Of a DNA stretch of 64,000 bases, positions 43,396-53,529 are shown in pieces. The notes below the pieces were generated by a model. The model worked only from the letters and a program-made list of their open reading frames with translations. It ran no database searches and was not told where the DNA came from. Within the stretch, counting starts at the first letter, position 1. Each line of letters begins with the position of its first letter. Source of the DNA: Albidovulum denitrificans (GTDB taxonomy: Bacteria > Pseudomonadota > Alphaproteobacteria > Rhodobacterales > Rhodobacteraceae); contig NZ_PVEP01000001.1 of NCBI RefSeq assembly GCF_002973535.1, positions 124,001-188,000 on the forward strand, written 5' to 3'. Both the position numbers and the translations under genes were made by a program.

Positions 43396-44439
43396 TCAGG
43401 CGGCGTTGGCCCCGGCGCGCAGCAGCATCCCGTAAAGGTCGCGGGGGTCGTCGGGGTCGGCGATCATGTCCAGCGGTTCGCTATAGGGGTGGGTTTTCAG
43501 GAGGTCGTGGACGTAGCGCAGCGCCGAGAAATCCTCGATCGCGAAGCCGACACTGTCGAAAAGCGTGATCTGGCGCGCGTCGCGGCGGCCCTTTGCGGCG
43601 CCGGTGAAGACCTGCCAAAGCTCGGTGACGGGGTGGTCGGGGGCAAGCTGCTGGATCTCGCCCTCGATCCGGGTCTGGGGCGGGTATTCGACGAAGATCG
43701 ACGCGCGCATCAGGATGTCGCGGTGCAGTTCCGTCTTGCCGGGGCAATCGCCGCCGACCGCGTTGATATGGATGCCGGGGCCGACCATGTTGTCGGTCAG
43801 GATCGTGGCATATTGCTTGTCGGCGGTGCAGGTGGTGACGATCCCCGCGCCCTCCATCGCCTCTTCGGCGCTGCTGCATTGGGTGAGGGTCATACCGGAC
43901 GCCTTTAGATTCCTTTCGCATTTCATAGTTGCGGCGGCGTCGATGTCGTAAAGCCGGAGATGGGTGACACCGCAGATCGCCTTGAAGGCCAGCGCCTGAA
44001 ACTCCGCCTGCGCGCCATTGCCGATCAGCGCCATGGTGGTGGCGCCTGCGGGGGCCAGGTGCTTGGCGGCCAGAGCCGACATGGCGGCGGTGCGCAGCGC
44101 CGTCAGGATCGTCATCTCCGTCAGCAGCACCGGGTAGCCGGTATCGACCTCGGCCAGAAGGCCGAAGGCGGTGACGGTCTGAAGCCCGGCGCGGGTGTTC
44201 TTCGGATGGCCGTTGACGTATTTGAAGCCGTAAAGCTCCCCGTCCGAGGTGGGCATCAGTTCGATCACGCCAACGTCGGAATGGGAGGCGACGCGCGGGG
44301 TCTTGTCGAAGCTTTCCCAGCGACGGAAATCGGCCTCGATATAGCCGGCGATGGCGCGCATCATCTCTTCAGGTCCGATCTGAAGGACGAGGCGCATCAT
44401 GTTGTCAACGCTGACGAAAGGGACGATATTCAGGGTCAT
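43396..44439 (-). CDS. ocd: Ornithine cyclodeaminase
   Basis: Converts ornithine to proline and ammonia with bound NAD. 347 aa of the OCD/mu-crystallin family. The N-terminal part (MMRLVLQIGPEEMMRAIAGYIEADFRRWESF), the substrate segment YGFKYVNGHPKNT and the NAD site MALIGNGAQAEFQALAF are diagnostic. It overlaps the arginase stop by four bases. With arginase it makes the route arginine to ornithine to proline. The divergent Lrp gene probably controls it. Confidence 0.94.
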   Translation of the reverse strand: MTLNIVPFVSVDNMMRLVLQIGPEEMMRAIAGYIEADFRRWESFDKTPRVASHSDVGVIELMPTSDGELYGFKYVNGHPKNTRAGLQTVTAFGLLAEVDTGYPVLLTEMTILTALRTAAMSALAAKHLAPAGATTMALIGNGAQAEFQALAFKAICGVTHLRLYDIDAAATMKCERNLKASGMTLTQCSSAEEAMEGAGIVTTCTADKQYATILTDNMVGPGIHINAVGGDCPGKTELHRDILMRASIFVEYPPQTRIEGEIQQLAPDHPVTELWQVFTGAAKGRRDARQITLFDSVGFAIEDFSALRYVHDLLKTHPYSEPLDMIADPDDPRDLYGMLLRAGANAA

Positions 44440-45362
44440 CCGAAGCTCCGTGTCGGGCGGTCGAACACCTTGCGGCCCATCAGCGACCCGACGAGTTCGA
44501 CCATGAGACGCGCGGTCCGCCCGCGTTCGTCAAGGAAGGGGTTGAGTTCGACGAGGTCGAGCGAGGTGACAAGCCCGCTTTCGTGCAGATGCTCCATCAC
44601 CAGATGCGCCTCGCGAAAGGTGGTGCCGCCGGGGACGGTGGTGCCGACGGCAGGCGCGATGGCGGGGTCGAGGAAATCGACGTCGAGCGAGACATGGAGG
44701 AGGCCATTGGCGGCCCGCACCCCGTCGAGGAAGGCGCGCAGGGGGGCGACGATGCCCTGTTCGTCCAGCACCCGCATGTCGCAGATCGTCATGTCGCTTT
44801 CCAAAAGCCCCGCATGTTCCGCCGGATCGACCGAGCGGATGCCGTAAAGGCAGATGCGGTCAGCCGGGACCGGGGCCGGGAAGGGCGGGAAGGCGTCAAA
44901 GCCGGGGCGGCCCGCGATATAGGCCACCGGCGTGCCGTGCAGGTTGCCGGACTGCGTCGTCAGCGGCGTGTGGTAATCCGAATGCGCGTCGAGCCAGAGG
45001 ACGAAAAGCGGCCGCCCCAAGGCCTTCGCATGGGCCGCGACACCGGCCACGGTGCCAAGCGACAGCGAATGGTCGCCGCCCATGAAGATCGGCAAGCCCT
45101 GCGCCATCGCCGCTTCCGCCCGCGCGGCCAGCGCGCGGGTCCAGGCGACGGTTTCGGCAAGGTGGTGGACGGCGGGGTTGGGGCAGGTGACCTCGGGCAG
45201 CGGGCCGGGGGTGACGTCGCCCCAGTCGTCGCTTTCCACCCCAAGCTCGGCCAGGCTGCGGGCAAGGCCCGCGACGCGGAAGGCGGCGGGACCCATCAGG
45301 CAGCCTTCGCGCTTCTGGCCGCTGTCGATGGGGGCGCCGATCAGAATCGGTTTGGGTCGCAT
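44436..45362 (-). CDS. rocF: Arginase
   Basis: Hydrolyses arginine to ornithine and urea with two Mn ions. 308 aa. Metal motifs are GGDHSLSLGTVAG, WLDAHSDYHTP and SLDVDFLDPAIAPAVGTTVPGG. The start is the ATG at 45362, matching the family N-terminus PILIGAPIDSGQKREG. It is translationally coupled to ocd and divergent from the Lrp regulator. Confidence 0.95.
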   Translation of the reverse strand: MRPKPILIGAPIDSGQKREGCLMGPAAFRVAGLARSLAELGVESDDWGDVTPGPLPEVTCPNPAVHHLAETVAWTRALAARAEAAMAQGLPIFMGGDHSLSLGTVAGVAAHAKALGRPLFVLWLDAHSDYHTPLTTQSGNLHGTPVAYIAGRPGFDAFPPFPAPVPADRICLYGIRSVDPAEHAGLLESDMTICDMRVLDEQGIVAPLRAFLDGVRAANGLLHVSLDVDFLDPAIAPAVGTTVPGGTTFREAHLVMEHLHESGLVTSLDLVELNPFLDERGRTARLMVELVGSLMGRKVFDRPTRSFG

Positions 45363-45477
45363 TGGGGGAACTCCTGTCGCTTCGGTCAAAGAATGCTGTC
45401 GGAATGCGAAGGTTGTAAGCGCATCTTTTGTCGCTATGGTGAGGAGATTAAGCAAACCGAAGGGGCAAAGCGCCGAA

Positions 45478-45909
45478 ATGGACAGTACCGACCAGAACCT
45501 GATTTCCGCGCTGCGCCGCGACGGGCGGGCCTCGCTCTCGGAACTTTCCGCCAGCCTCGGCCTGTCGCGGACGACGGTGCGGGCGCGGATGGACCGGCTG
45601 ATCGCGGGCGGGGAGATTCAGGGTTTTACCGTCGTCACGCGCGGCGATGTGACGGCGATGCCGGTGCGCGGGCTGATGATGATCGGGATCGAGGGGCGCG
45701 GTGCGGAACGCATCATGGCGCGCATCACCGGCCTGCCGGAGGTGCTGGCGGTGCATTCCACCAATGGCCGCTGGGACCTGATCGCCGAGATCGGCGCGCG
45801 CACGCTTGAGGACTTCGACGCGGTCCTGTTCCGTATCCGCGGCTTCGACGGCGTCAGTTCCAGCGAAACCAGCCTGATGCTGACGACGCGCCGCGCCGGG
45901 CGGCGTTAG
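45478..45909 (+). CDS. Lrp/AsnC-family regulator of the arginase operon
   Basis: 143 aa. N-terminal helix-turn-helix (STDQNLISALRRDGRASLSELSASLGLSRTTVRARMDRL) and a C-terminal RAM ligand domain (VRGLMMIGIEGRGAERIMARI). It is divergent from arginase/ocd, with a 115-bp shared region holding AGCG-N10-CGCT (about 45423-45440), a possible operator. The likely effector is arginine or ornithine, inferred from position. The gene end overlaps dsbB on the other strand. Confidence 0.9.
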   Translation: MDSTDQNLISALRRDGRASLSELSASLGLSRTTVRARMDRLIAGGEIQGFTVVTRGDVTAMPVRGLMMIGIEGRGAERIMARITGLPEVLAVHSTNGRWDLIAEIGARTLEDFDAVLFRIRGFDGVSSSETSLMLTTRRAGRR

Positions 45910-46361
45910 GCGCGCCGGGCGGCCGCGATCCAGATCGCGGCGAGGATCACCGACAGGATCGCGTTCCAGGTCGCCATCGACAGGCCCACGAAGCTCCACG
46001 CGATGTCGTCGCAGCGCACCAGCGGCGCGGTCATGATCTGGCCCAAGAGATCGCCGGTCGAGGAGCTTAGCGCATCGCCCGAGGTGCAGGTCGTCGGACC
46101 CTTCCACCAGCCCTGTTCGACCCCGGTATGATAAACGCCAAGCCCCCCGGTCGTCAGTGCCGCCAGCGCGCCCGCCCAAGGCAGCCAGCGCAGCCCGGTC
46201 AGGACCGCCAGCGCCCCGATCGCGATCACCGCGCCATGGGGCCAGCGCTGCCAGAGGCAGAGCTTGCAGGGCGGGTAGCCGAGCATCTGGAAGAAGAACG
46301 CGCCCAGCAGCATCGCGGCCGAGCCACCCACCGCCAGAAGGATTAGCCGATTGCGTGTCAC
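45906..46361 (-). CDS. dsbB: Disulfide bond formation protein DsbB
   Basis: Inner-membrane quinone-linked oxidase that re-oxidises DsbA. 151 aa with four helices. The first Cys pair is in YPPCKLCLWQRWPH; the second is in the periplasmic loop (GPTTCTSG and PLVRCDDIAW). It starts at the ATG at 46361, overlapping the stop of the YqaA gene by four bases. Confidence 0.92.
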   Translation of the reverse strand: MTRNRLILLAVGGSAAMLLGAFFFQMLGYPPCKLCLWQRWPHGAVIAIGALAVLTGLRWLPWAGALAALTTGGLGVYHTGVEQGWWKGPTTCTSGDALSSSTGDLLGQIMTAPLVRCDDIAWSFVGLSMATWNAILSVILAAIWIAAARRA

Positions 46362-46936
46362 AGGTATTTCACCAGGAAGAATCCGCCGATCAGGATGACC
46401 ATGAACAGCGTGAACATAAGGCCAAGCCGCCTTTCGATGAAATCACGGATCGGTGCGCCGAATTGCCACAAAAGCCCGGCCACGACGAAGAAGCGCAGGC
46501 CGCGTGCGACGATGGAGGCGACGATGAAGACCGGCAGCGACAGCCCGGTCCAGCCCGACATGATGGTGATGACCTTGAAGGGGAAGGGCGTCACCCCCGC
46601 CACCAGCACCGCCCAGGCGCCGTATTCGTTGAACTTCTGGGCAAAGACCTCCCCCGCCTCGGCCTTGCCGTAGAAATCGAGGATCGGCTGGCCGACGGTG
46701 TCGAACAGGACCGCACCGATGAAATAGCCAAAGAGCCCGCCGAGGACCGAGGTCACCAGCGCCACGGTCGCGATCAGCCAGGCGCGCGAGGGCCGCGCGA
46801 TGATCATCGGGATCATCAGGATGTCAGGCGGGATCGGAAAGAAGGAGCTTTCGATGAAAGAGATGATGCCAAGCGCCACAAGGGCATTCGGACTGTCGGC
46901 AAGCCTGAGCGTCCAGTCGTAAAGGGGTCGGATCAT
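46358..46936 (-). CDS. yqaA: YqaA/DedA-type (VTT domain) membrane protein
   Basis: 192 aa. The VTT/SNARE-associated fold shows in FIESSFFPIPPDILMIPMIIARP, GGLFGYFIGAVLFD and AGVTPFPFKVITIMSGWTGLSL. DedA relatives are linked to lipid-carrier transport and membrane homeostasis. It is coupled to dsbB by a 4-bp overlap. Upstream, repeat copy C begins 28 bases before the start. Confidence 0.86.
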   Translation of the reverse strand: MIRPLYDWTLRLADSPNALVALGIISFIESSFFPIPPDILMIPMIIARPSRAWLIATVALVTSVLGGLFGYFIGAVLFDTVGQPILDFYGKAEAGEVFAQKFNEYGAWAVLVAGVTPFPFKVITIMSGWTGLSLPVFIVASIVARGLRFFVVAGLLWQFGAPIRDFIERRLGLMFTLFMVILIGGFFLVKYL

Positions 46937-46963
46937 GGTGCCTGCCTTTGCAATTCGCGGCCC

Positions 46964-47058
46964 TTAAAGCGTTTCGGGTTTGCGTTGAGAAAGCAAGTAT
47001 CAGAATTCGAACGAAATAAGGTCGAATTCTGAGTCAGTGTAAACCCGAAATGCTATAG
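46964..47058 (+). repeat. 95-bp palindromic element, copy C
   Basis: Inverse orientation to copy A and about 92% identical (8 differences in 95 bases). AAAGCGTTTCGGGTTTG on the left pairs with AAACCCGAAATGCTATAG on the right; inner ATCAGAATTCGAAC and GTCGAATTCTGA. Unlike A and B it lies upstream of two divergent genes (yqaA and the zinc peptidase), so it cannot serve only as a terminator. Confidence 0.85.
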
Positions 47059-47162
47059 GCCATGCGCATTTCCGCAGGTCAAGCGGAACACGCTTCCAAC
47101 CGGTGGAGTTGTCGGGGTATCGTGCGATTGTTCAGCGGGAACAGGTCAATCCGGGGGTGGAG

Positions 47163-48011
47163 ATGAGGTGGCAGGGCCGTCGTGGCAGCAGCAATATCGA
47201 GGATCGTCGCGGCATGAGCCGGGGCGCCGCCGTGGGTGGGGGCGGTCTGGGCCTTGTCGTCGTGGCGCTTCTGGTCTGGGCGCTTGGCGGCGATCCGATG
47301 GCGGTTCTCCAGCAGGGCGGCGGCCAGATCGGCACCTCGGGCGATGTAGAGATCACCGAGGCCGACCAGCAGGCGGCTGAGTTCGTGTCGGTCACGCTGG
47401 CCGATACCGAGGAGGTCTGGGGCAACATCTTCCAGAACCAGCTTGGCGGCGCCTATGCCCCGGTGACGCTGGTGCTTTACAAGCAGGTGACGCAATCGCC
47501 CTGCGGCAGCGCCTCGGGCGCGACGGGGCCGTTCTATTGCCCGGTCGACAAGAAGGTCTATCTGGACACCGATTTCTTCGTCACCCTGTCGCAACGGATG
47601 GGCGCGGGCGGCGATTTCGCGGCGGCCTATGTCGTGGCCCATGAGGTCGCCCATCATGTTCAGGATGAGCTTGGGATTCTCGGCAAGGTCAACAGCATTC
47701 GCCAGCGGTCGGGCGAGGCGGAGTCCAATGCGCTCTCAGTTCGGATCGAGTTGCAGGCCGATTGCCTTTCGGGGGTCTGGGCGCGCAACGCGGCGGAGAC
47801 GTTCGGCTCCATCGAGCAGGGCGACATTGCCGAGGCGATGAACGCCGCCGCGCGGATCGGCGACGACACGCTTCAGCGCGAGGCGGGGCGGCGGCCGATG
47901 CCGGACAGCTTCACCCATGGCACCTCGGAACAACGCCAGCGCTGGTTCGCGACCGGCTACAAGGCGGGACAGATCGACGCCTGCGATACCTTCGGCGCGG
48001 CTGCGCTCTGA
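47163..48011 (+). CDS. Neutral zinc metallopeptidase, YpfJ family
   Basis: 282 aa: basic N-terminus (MRWQGRRGSSNIEDRRG), one membrane helix (about 24-42) and an extracytoplasmic peptidase. The zinc motif is AYVVAHEVAHHVQDELG, with further conserved ELQADCLSGVWA. The ATG at 47163 follows GGGTGGAG; the frame upstream runs toward the repeat. Physiological substrate unknown. Confidence 0.9.
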   Translation: MRWQGRRGSSNIEDRRGMSRGAAVGGGGLGLVVVALLVWALGGDPMAVLQQGGGQIGTSGDVEITEADQQAAEFVSVTLADTEEVWGNIFQNQLGGAYAPVTLVLYKQVTQSPCGSASGATGPFYCPVDKKVYLDTDFFVTLSQRMGAGGDFAAAYVVAHEVAHHVQDELGILGKVNSIRQRSGEAESNALSVRIELQADCLSGVWARNAAETFGSIEQGDIAEAMNAAARIGDDTLQREAGRRPMPDSFTHGTSEQRQRWFATGYKAGQIDACDTFGAAAL

Positions 48012-48063
48012 GGCGACGAAACCCCTTGTCAGGCTGATGGCGGACGGCTATTCCGCCCTCAGT

Positions 48064-48147
48064 GCCCGGGTGGCGGAATGGTAGACGCAGAGGTCTCAAA
48101 CACCTCCGGTGCAAGCCGTGCGGGTTCGAGTCCCGCCCCGGGCACCA
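48064..48147 (+). tRNA. tRNA-Leu(CAA)
   Basis: 84 nt with encoded CCA and the long variable arm of class II tRNAs. The acceptor stem is GCCCGGG/CCCGGGC; the anticodon loop CTCAAAC gives CAA, reading UUG. The T-arm is GCGGGTTCGAGTCCCGC. Confidence 0.96.
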
Positions 48148-48291
48148 CCTTGCTTCACAGCGACCGACAGCGGTGGCCCGCGTTGCCGCCGCGCACCGCT
48201 TGGGGCCGTTTGCCGCAAGGTCCGGCGCGGCTGTTGATTTATGCCAAAGCCCCGCGTACCCAGCCCTGAACACTCCGGGGGAGCCTGATTC

Positions 48292-49776
48292 ATGGCCGAA
48301 AACGATCTAGAAGCCCGCCATCTTGAGACGCTCGACCGCGATCTTGGCCGCTTCTCGGCGCTGGAATCGGCGGCGAGCTATGCCGCCCGGCCGCTGGTCG
48401 CGCCGGGGATCGCGCTGGTCTTCATCGTGCTGGCGGGGCTTGGCGCGGCGCTTTTCTTCGGCCAGACCAACCATACGCTGATCGTGGTCGTGGCAGCCGC
48501 CTTCGGGGCCTATATGGCGCTGAACATCGGGGCGAATGATGTGGCGAACAACATGGGTCCGGCGGTGGGGGCGAATGCGCTGACCATGACCGGCGCCATC
48601 GTGATCGCCGCGATTTTCGAGACGGGCGGCGCGCTGATCGCCGGGGGCGACGTGGTCTCGACCATCTCCAAGGGGATCGTGACGCCCGACAGCATGGCCA
48701 ATACGACGATCTTCGTCTGGGCGATGATGGCGGCGCTGCTGTCCTCGGCGCTTTGGGTGAACCTTGCCACATGGATCGGGGCGCCGGTCTCCACCACCCA
48801 TTCGGTCGTCGGCGGCGTCATGGGGGCGGGCATCGCCTCGGCCGGCGTGGCGGCGGTCAACTGGCCGGTGATGGGGACGATCGCGGCAAGCTGGGTGATC
48901 TCACCGCTTCTGGGCGGGCTGATCGCGGCGGCGTTCCTGTGGTTCATCAAGTCTCGGATCATCTTTCAGGAGGACAAGATCGCGGCGGCGCGGAAATGGG
49001 TGCCGATGCTGGTTGGCATCATGGCCGGGGCCTTTGCCGCCTATCTGGCGCTGAAAGGGCTGAAGCATCTGGTCAAGATCTCCTTCGGGACGGCGCTGCT
49101 GATCGGCCTTGGCGCGGGGCTTCTGACCTGGGTCGCCATGATCCCCGTCATCCGCCGTCAGTCCGAGGGGCTGGAGAATCGCAACAAGTCGCTGAAGGTG
49201 CTGTTCGGGGTGCCGCTGGTGATCTCGGCGGCCCTGCTGAGCTTTGCCCATGGCGCCAATGACGTCGCCAACGCGGTCGGCCCGCTGGCCGCCATCGTGC
49301 AGGCGACGAAATCGGGCGGGCTGGCGGATGCGGTCTCCATCCCGCTTTGGGTCATGCTGATCGGGGCTTTCGGGATTTCCTTCGGGCTTTTCCTCTTCGG
49401 GCCAAAGCTGATCCGCATGGTCGGCAGCCAGATCACCAAGCTGAACCCGATGCGCGCCTATTGCGTGGCGCTGTCGGCGGCGATCACGGTGATCGTGGCA
49501 AGCTGGCTGGGCCTGCCGGTCAGCTCCACCCATATCGCCGTCGGTGCGGTCTTTGGCGTCGGCTTCTTCCGCGAATGGGATGCCGAGCGGCGGCTGAAGG
49601 CGGCGCGGGCGGAGATGCCCGATACCGCGCCCGTGGCGCCCGAGGAACGGCGGCGGCGCAAGCTTGTCCGGCGGTCGCATGTCCTGACCATCGCGGCGGC
49701 CTGGGTCATCACCGTGCCTGCGGCGGCGCTTCTGTCGGCGGCGATCTTCCTGACGATCCGCGCGGCGGCGGGGTAG
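48292..49776 (+). CDS. pit: Low-affinity inorganic phosphate transporter (PiT family)
   Basis: 494 aa, about 10-12 helices in two repeats, each with the PiT signature (MALNIGANDVANNMGPAVGANAL near residue 80 and SFAHGANDVANAVGPLAAI near 315). A hydrophilic loop near 430-460 is basic. It takes up metal-phosphate by proton symport. The ATG at 48292 gives a charged N-terminus longer than in some relatives. No phoU/pap partner is next to it. Confidence 0.92.
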   Translation: MAENDLEARHLETLDRDLGRFSALESAASYAARPLVAPGIALVFIVLAGLGAALFFGQTNHTLIVVVAAAFGAYMALNIGANDVANNMGPAVGANALTMTGAIVIAAIFETGGALIAGGDVVSTISKGIVTPDSMANTTIFVWAMMAALLSSALWVNLATWIGAPVSTTHSVVGGVMGAGIASAGVAAVNWPVMGTIAASWVISPLLGGLIAAAFLWFIKSRIIFQEDKIAAARKWVPMLVGIMAGAFAAYLALKGLKHLVKISFGTALLIGLGAGLLTWVAMIPVIRRQSEGLENRNKSLKVLFGVPLVISAALLSFAHGANDVANAVGPLAAIVQATKSGGLADAVSIPLWVMLIGAFGISFGLFLFGPKLIRMVGSQITKLNPMRAYCVALSAAITVIVASWLGLPVSSTHIAVGAVFGVGFFREWDAERRLKAARAEMPDTAPVAPEERRRRKLVRRSHVLTIAAAWVITVPAAALLSAAIFLTIRAAAG

Positions 49777-50099
49777 GGCAGTCGGCCCCAAGCGTTGAGC
49801 CGGGGCGGCGAGGGGCGCGCAGCGCCGGGCCACGGCGCGGCGATCCGACCTTGCTGCATCGCGCTTTATGCCAGCCAGCACCCTCCGACATCGGTGTTCG
49901 GCGGGACATCGGCCAAATCGCCGGGCCTGGGGGTGGCCCGGCGATGCGCGGCGGCGCGGGGCGCCGCTGTTTCGCGCGAGTGAAGGCGCAGGGGTTTATG
50001 GCGGCACCGTCCCGGACTTGATCCGGGACCTCGGGCGCCCGAAGAAGAGGTCCCGGATCAAGTCCGGGATGCCGAAGCACGAGGCCCTCCCGCCCCGCC
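49777..50099. other. 323-bp intergenic region with no gene, between pit and tyrS
   Basis: Convergent gene ends. Contains the large inverted repeat at 50009-50070, and otherwise GC-rich sequence with no credible frame or RNA signature. Confidence 0.55.
50009..50070. repeat. Inverted repeat, family GTCCCGGACTTGATCCGGGAC (copy 2)
   Basis: 24-base arms (50009-50032 and 50047-50070, identical but for the final base) around a 14-base spacer, the same design and spacer length as 449-510. It lies 30 bases after the tyrS stop on the minus strand. Confidence 0.82.
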
Positions 50100-51347
50100 T
50101 CAGTCCAGCACGACCAGCGCGTGACGCTTGCGGCCCGCGGTCAGCTTCACCGGTTCGGCCAGTTCGCCAGCGCCGATCATCTGACCGGCATCCATGACCA
50201 GATCGTCGTTCAGCCGCGCGCCGCCCTCGGCGATCAGCCGTTTCGCGTCCTTGCCCGACTTTGACAGGCCCGAGCGCACGAAAAGCTGCGCCACGCTGAT
50301 CCCGTCGGCGACATCGGCGGCCGAAAGCGTCAGCGTCGGCAGATCGTCGCCGACGCCGCCCTTCTCGAAGACCTCGCGCGCCGTCGCCTCGGCCGCCTCG
50401 GCCGTCGCGCGGCCATGGCAAAGGGCGGTGACCTCATTGGCCAGCACCACCTTGGCCTGATTGATCTCGGACCCTTGCAGCGCGCCCAGACGCTCGCACT
50501 CCGCAAGGTCAAGTTCGGTATAAAGCTTCAGGAACCGGCCCACATCGGCGTCGGTCGTATTGCGCCAGAACTGCCAGAACTCATAGGGCGACAGCATGTC
50601 TTCGTTCAGCCAGATCGCGCCCGACTGGCTCTTGCCCATCTTCTTGCCGTCCGAAGTGGTCAGAAGCGGCGAGGTCAGCCCATAGATCTCATGGTCCAGC
50701 ACCCGGCGCGTCAGGTCGATGCCGTTGACGATATTGCCCCACTGATCCGACCCGCCCATCTGCAACAGGCAGCCATAGCGGCGGTTCAGCTCAAGGAAAT
50801 CATAGGCCTGAAGGATCATGTAGTTGAATTCGAGGAAGGAGAGCGACTGCTCCCGGTCGAGCCGCGATTTCACGCTCTCGAAGCTCAGCATCCGGTTGAC
50901 CGAGAAATGCCGCCCGATGTCGCGCAGGAAATCGAGGTAGTTCAACCCGTCAAGCCATTCGGCGTTGTTCAGCATCAGCGCGGGCGTTTCGGCCCCGTAA
51001 TCGAGGTATTTGGCAAAGACCCGGCGGATGCCTTCGATATTGTCGTCGATCTGCGCGGGGGTCAGCAGCGGACGCTCCTCGGCGCGAAACGACGGATCGC
51101 CGACCTTGGTCGTGCCGCCGCCCATGAGCGTGATCGGCTGATGCCCGGTCTTCTGCAACCAGCGCAGCATCATGATCTGGATCAGCGAGCCCACATGCAG
51201 CGACTTCGCCGTCGCGTCAAAGCCGATATAGGCCGGCACCACGCCCTTGGCCAAAGCCTCATCCAGACCCTGATAATCGGTGCAGTCGGCCAGAAAGCCG
51301 CGTTCGATCATCACGCGCATGAAGTCGGATTTCGGGTGGTAGGTCAT
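50100..51347 (-). CDS. tyrS: Tyrosyl-tRNA synthetase
   Basis: Class I synthetase, 415 aa. The HIGH-type motif is [14 protein letters not shown], the tyrosine site is [15 protein letters not shown], the KMSKS-type loop is [13 protein letters not shown], and the C-terminal S4 domain is [14 protein letters not shown]. The ATG at 51347 is preferred because GAGG lies five bases upstream; an ATG at 51362 is possible. It is divergent from anmK across about 60 bp. Confidence 0.96.
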   Translation of the reverse strand: MTYHPKSDFMRVMIERGFLADCTDYQGLDEALAKGVVPAYIGFDATAKSLHVGSLIQIMMLRWLQKTGHQPITLMGGGTTKVGDPSFRAEERPLLTPAQIDDNIEGIRRVFAKYLDYGAETPALMLNNAEWLDGLNYLDFLRDIGRHFSVNRMLSFESVKSRLDREQSLSFLEFNYMILQAYDFLELNRRYGCLLQMGGSDQWGNIVNGIDLTRRVLDHEIYGLTSPLLTTSDGKKMGKSQSGAIWLNEDMLSPYEFWQFWRNTTDADVGRFLKLYTELDLAECERLGALQGSEINQAKVVLANEVTALCHGRATAEAAEATAREVFEKGGVGDDLPTLTLSAADVADGISVAQLFVRSGLSKSGKDAKRLIAEGGARLNDDLVMDAGQMIGAGELAEPVKLTAGRKRHALVVLD

Positions 51348-51408
51348 ATCGGCCTCGTCCATTCTCAACGCGCCCGCTATACCGGCGGGAAGGTGCAAGG
51401 GGAAGGGC

Positions 51409-52512
51409 ATGTTGAAACCGGGTGCGGTCTGGGCCTTGGGAACGATGTCGGGGACCTCTCTCGACGGGGTGGATGCGGCGCTTCTGAAGACCGATGGCGA
51501 GGCGATCCTTGCCTTCGGGGACAGCGCCTACCGGCCCTATGCCGCATCCGAACGCGCGGTGCTGCGTGCCGCGCTGGGGCATTGGCCGGGCGAGGCGGGC
51601 GTGGAAGAGGCGGCGGAGGTCGTGGAAACCGCCCATGCCGCGCTGATGGCATCCCTCGCCGCCAAGGCCGATCTGGCGGGGTTTCACGGCCAGACGCTGG
51701 CCCATGACCCGCGCGGGCGCGGCACCCATCAGGCGGGCGACGGTGCGGTTCTGGCCGAGATCCTGAACCTGCCGGTGGTCTGGGATTTCCGCTCGTCCGA
51801 CGTGGAGCTGGGCGGGCAGGGCGCGCCGCTGGCCCCCTTCTACCACTTCGCCTGCGCGAAATGGATCGGCGCCACCGACCCGGTCGCCTTCCTCAACCTC
51901 GGCGGCGTCGGCAACCTGACATGGCTCGACCCCGCCATGCCCGCGCCCGAAAGCCCCGGCGCCTGCCTCGCCTTCGACACCGGCCCGGCGAACGCCCCCA
52001 TCGACGACCTTCTGCGCGCCCGCATGGGGGCGGAGCGGGACGAAGGCGGCGCGCTGGCCCGGAGCGGCCGGGTGGAGGCGGCGATCCTCGACCGCCTGCA
52101 AGACCAGTCCTATTTCCGCAAGATGCCGCCCAAATCGCTCGACCGGCAGGATTTCCACTGGCTTCTGGAGGCGGTCGCGGACCTCTGCGACTCCGATGCC
52201 GCCGCGACCCTGACCGCCGCCGCCGCCACCTCGGTCGTGCTGGGGACCGAACATTTCCCCAAACCCGTCTCAAGGCTTCTGGTCACCGGCGGCGGGCGCC
52301 ACAACCCGGTGATGATGGAGATGATCGCCGCAGGCATGGACTGCCCGGTGGACCCGGTGGAGGCGGTCGGCCTGGACGGCGACATGCTTGAGGCGCAGGC
52401 CTTCGCCCATCTCGCGGTGCGCGTCGCGCGCGGGCTGCCCACGTCCTGCCCCGGCACCACGGGCGTGGCGGCGGCGGTGGGCGGCGGGCGGATCAGCCGC
52501 CCCGCGCGCTGA
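51409..52512 (+). CDS. anmK: Anhydro-N-acetylmuramic acid kinase
   Basis: Phosphorylates and opens anhMurNAc during peptidoglycan recycling. 367 aa of the ASKHA fold. [20 protein letters not shown] is the ATP phosphate-1 loop, [10 protein letters not shown] and [22 protein letters not shown] contact sugar and catalytic Asp, and [11 protein letters not shown] and [12 protein letters not shown] complete the site. Its end overlaps the RarD gene on the other strand by 20 bp. Confidence 0.94.
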   Translation: MLKPGAVWALGTMSGTSLDGVDAALLKTDGEAILAFGDSAYRPYAASERAVLRAALGHWPGEAGVEEAAEVVETAHAALMASLAAKADLAGFHGQTLAHDPRGRGTHQAGDGAVLAEILNLPVVWDFRSSDVELGGQGAPLAPFYHFACAKWIGATDPVAFLNLGGVGNLTWLDPAMPAPESPGACLAFDTGPANAPIDDLLRARMGAERDEGGALARSGRVEAAILDRLQDQSYFRKMPPKSLDRQDFHWLLEAVADLCDSDAAATLTAAAATSVVLGTEHFPKPVSRLLVTGGGRHNPVMMEMIAAGMDCPVDPVEAVGLDGDMLEAQAFAHLAVRVARGLPTSCPGTTGVAAAVGGGRISRPAR

Positions 52513-53434
52513 CCCGCGATGCCGCGCGGGCATTGCGCGCCTGCAACAGCATCGCGCCCGAATAGATCGCCAGCGCCGCCCAGATCAGCGGAAAGGCGAT
52601 GGCCTGCGCCGGCCCGAAGGGCTCGTGAAAGACGAAGACGGCGGTCAGGAAGATCATCGTCGGCGCGATATATTGCATCACCGCGATGGTCGTCAGCTTC
52701 AACCCCTTGGCCCCGTTGGCGTAAAGCATCAGCGGTATGGCCGTGACCGCGCCGCAACCGATCAGGATCCATGTGTCGAACGGCACCCCTTGGGCGAAAT
52801 GGCTTTCCCCCCGCGCCGACAGGTAGATCAGATAGCCAAGCGCGAAGGGTGTGAGCAGGATGACCTCAAGCGTGAATCCCTGATTGGGGCCGATGGGCAG
52901 CTGCTTCTTGAAAAAGGCGTAAAACCCCCAGGTCAGCGTCAGCCCGACCGCCACGACCGGGATGCTGCCGGTATCGACGGTCAGGATCACCACCGCGGCG
53001 GCGGCGAGCGCGATGGCCAGCCATTGCGCGCGGCTCACCTTTTCGCGCAGCAGCACCGCGCCGAGGAAGATCGAGAAAAGCGGGTTGATGTAATAGCCAA
53101 GGGCCGCGTCCAGCGCATGGCCCGCCCCGATGGCCCAGACATAGATGCCCCAGTTCATCGAGATGATCGCCGCCGTCAGCGCGGCCATCGCCAGCATCCG
53201 CGGCGTTTTCAGCGCATGGCGCAGGTCCGCGGTGCGCCCGGTCGCGATCAGCACCACCAGCGCGAAGGGCAGCGACCAGATCGCCCGGTGGGCGATCACC
53301 TCCACTGGCGGAATATGCGCCAACGCCTTCATGTAAAGCGGCAGGAACCCCCAGAGGAGATAGGCCGACATCGCGTAAAGAAAGCCCGAAAGGCTGTCCC
53401 CGGAGGGGGCGGTCGCGATGGGGCGGTCTGACAT
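52493..53434 (-). CDS. rarD: RarD-type EamA family transporter
   Basis: 313 aa, ten helices. [42 protein letters not shown] (residues 14-55) is the RarD signature, and [29 protein letters not shown] is also diagnostic. Predicted inner-membrane exporter of unknown substrate. The ATG at 53434 is chosen over a long hydrophilic upstream frame. Confidence 0.9.
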   Translation of the reverse strand: MSDRPIATAPSGDSLSGFLYAMSAYLLWGFLPLYMKALAHIPPVEVIAHRAIWSLPFALVVLIATGRTADLRHALKTPRMLAMAALTAAIISMNWGIYVWAIGAGHALDAALGYYINPLFSIFLGAVLLREKVSRAQWLAIALAAAAVVILTVDTGSIPVVAVGLTLTWGFYAFFKKQLPIGPNQGFTLEVILLTPFALGYLIYLSARGESHFAQGVPFDTWILIGCGAVTAIPLMLYANGAKGLKLTTIAVMQYIAPTMIFLTAVFVFHEPFGPAQAIAFPLIWAALAIYSGAMLLQARNARAASRVSARGG

Positions 53435-53529
53435 GGCGGGGTCCTTCTGCGCGACCTTCCCGTACCAGAAGCCGCGCGGGGCCTCCATCGCGCGATTGTC
53501 ACCGCTACATTCGGGCGGGCCGCGGAACC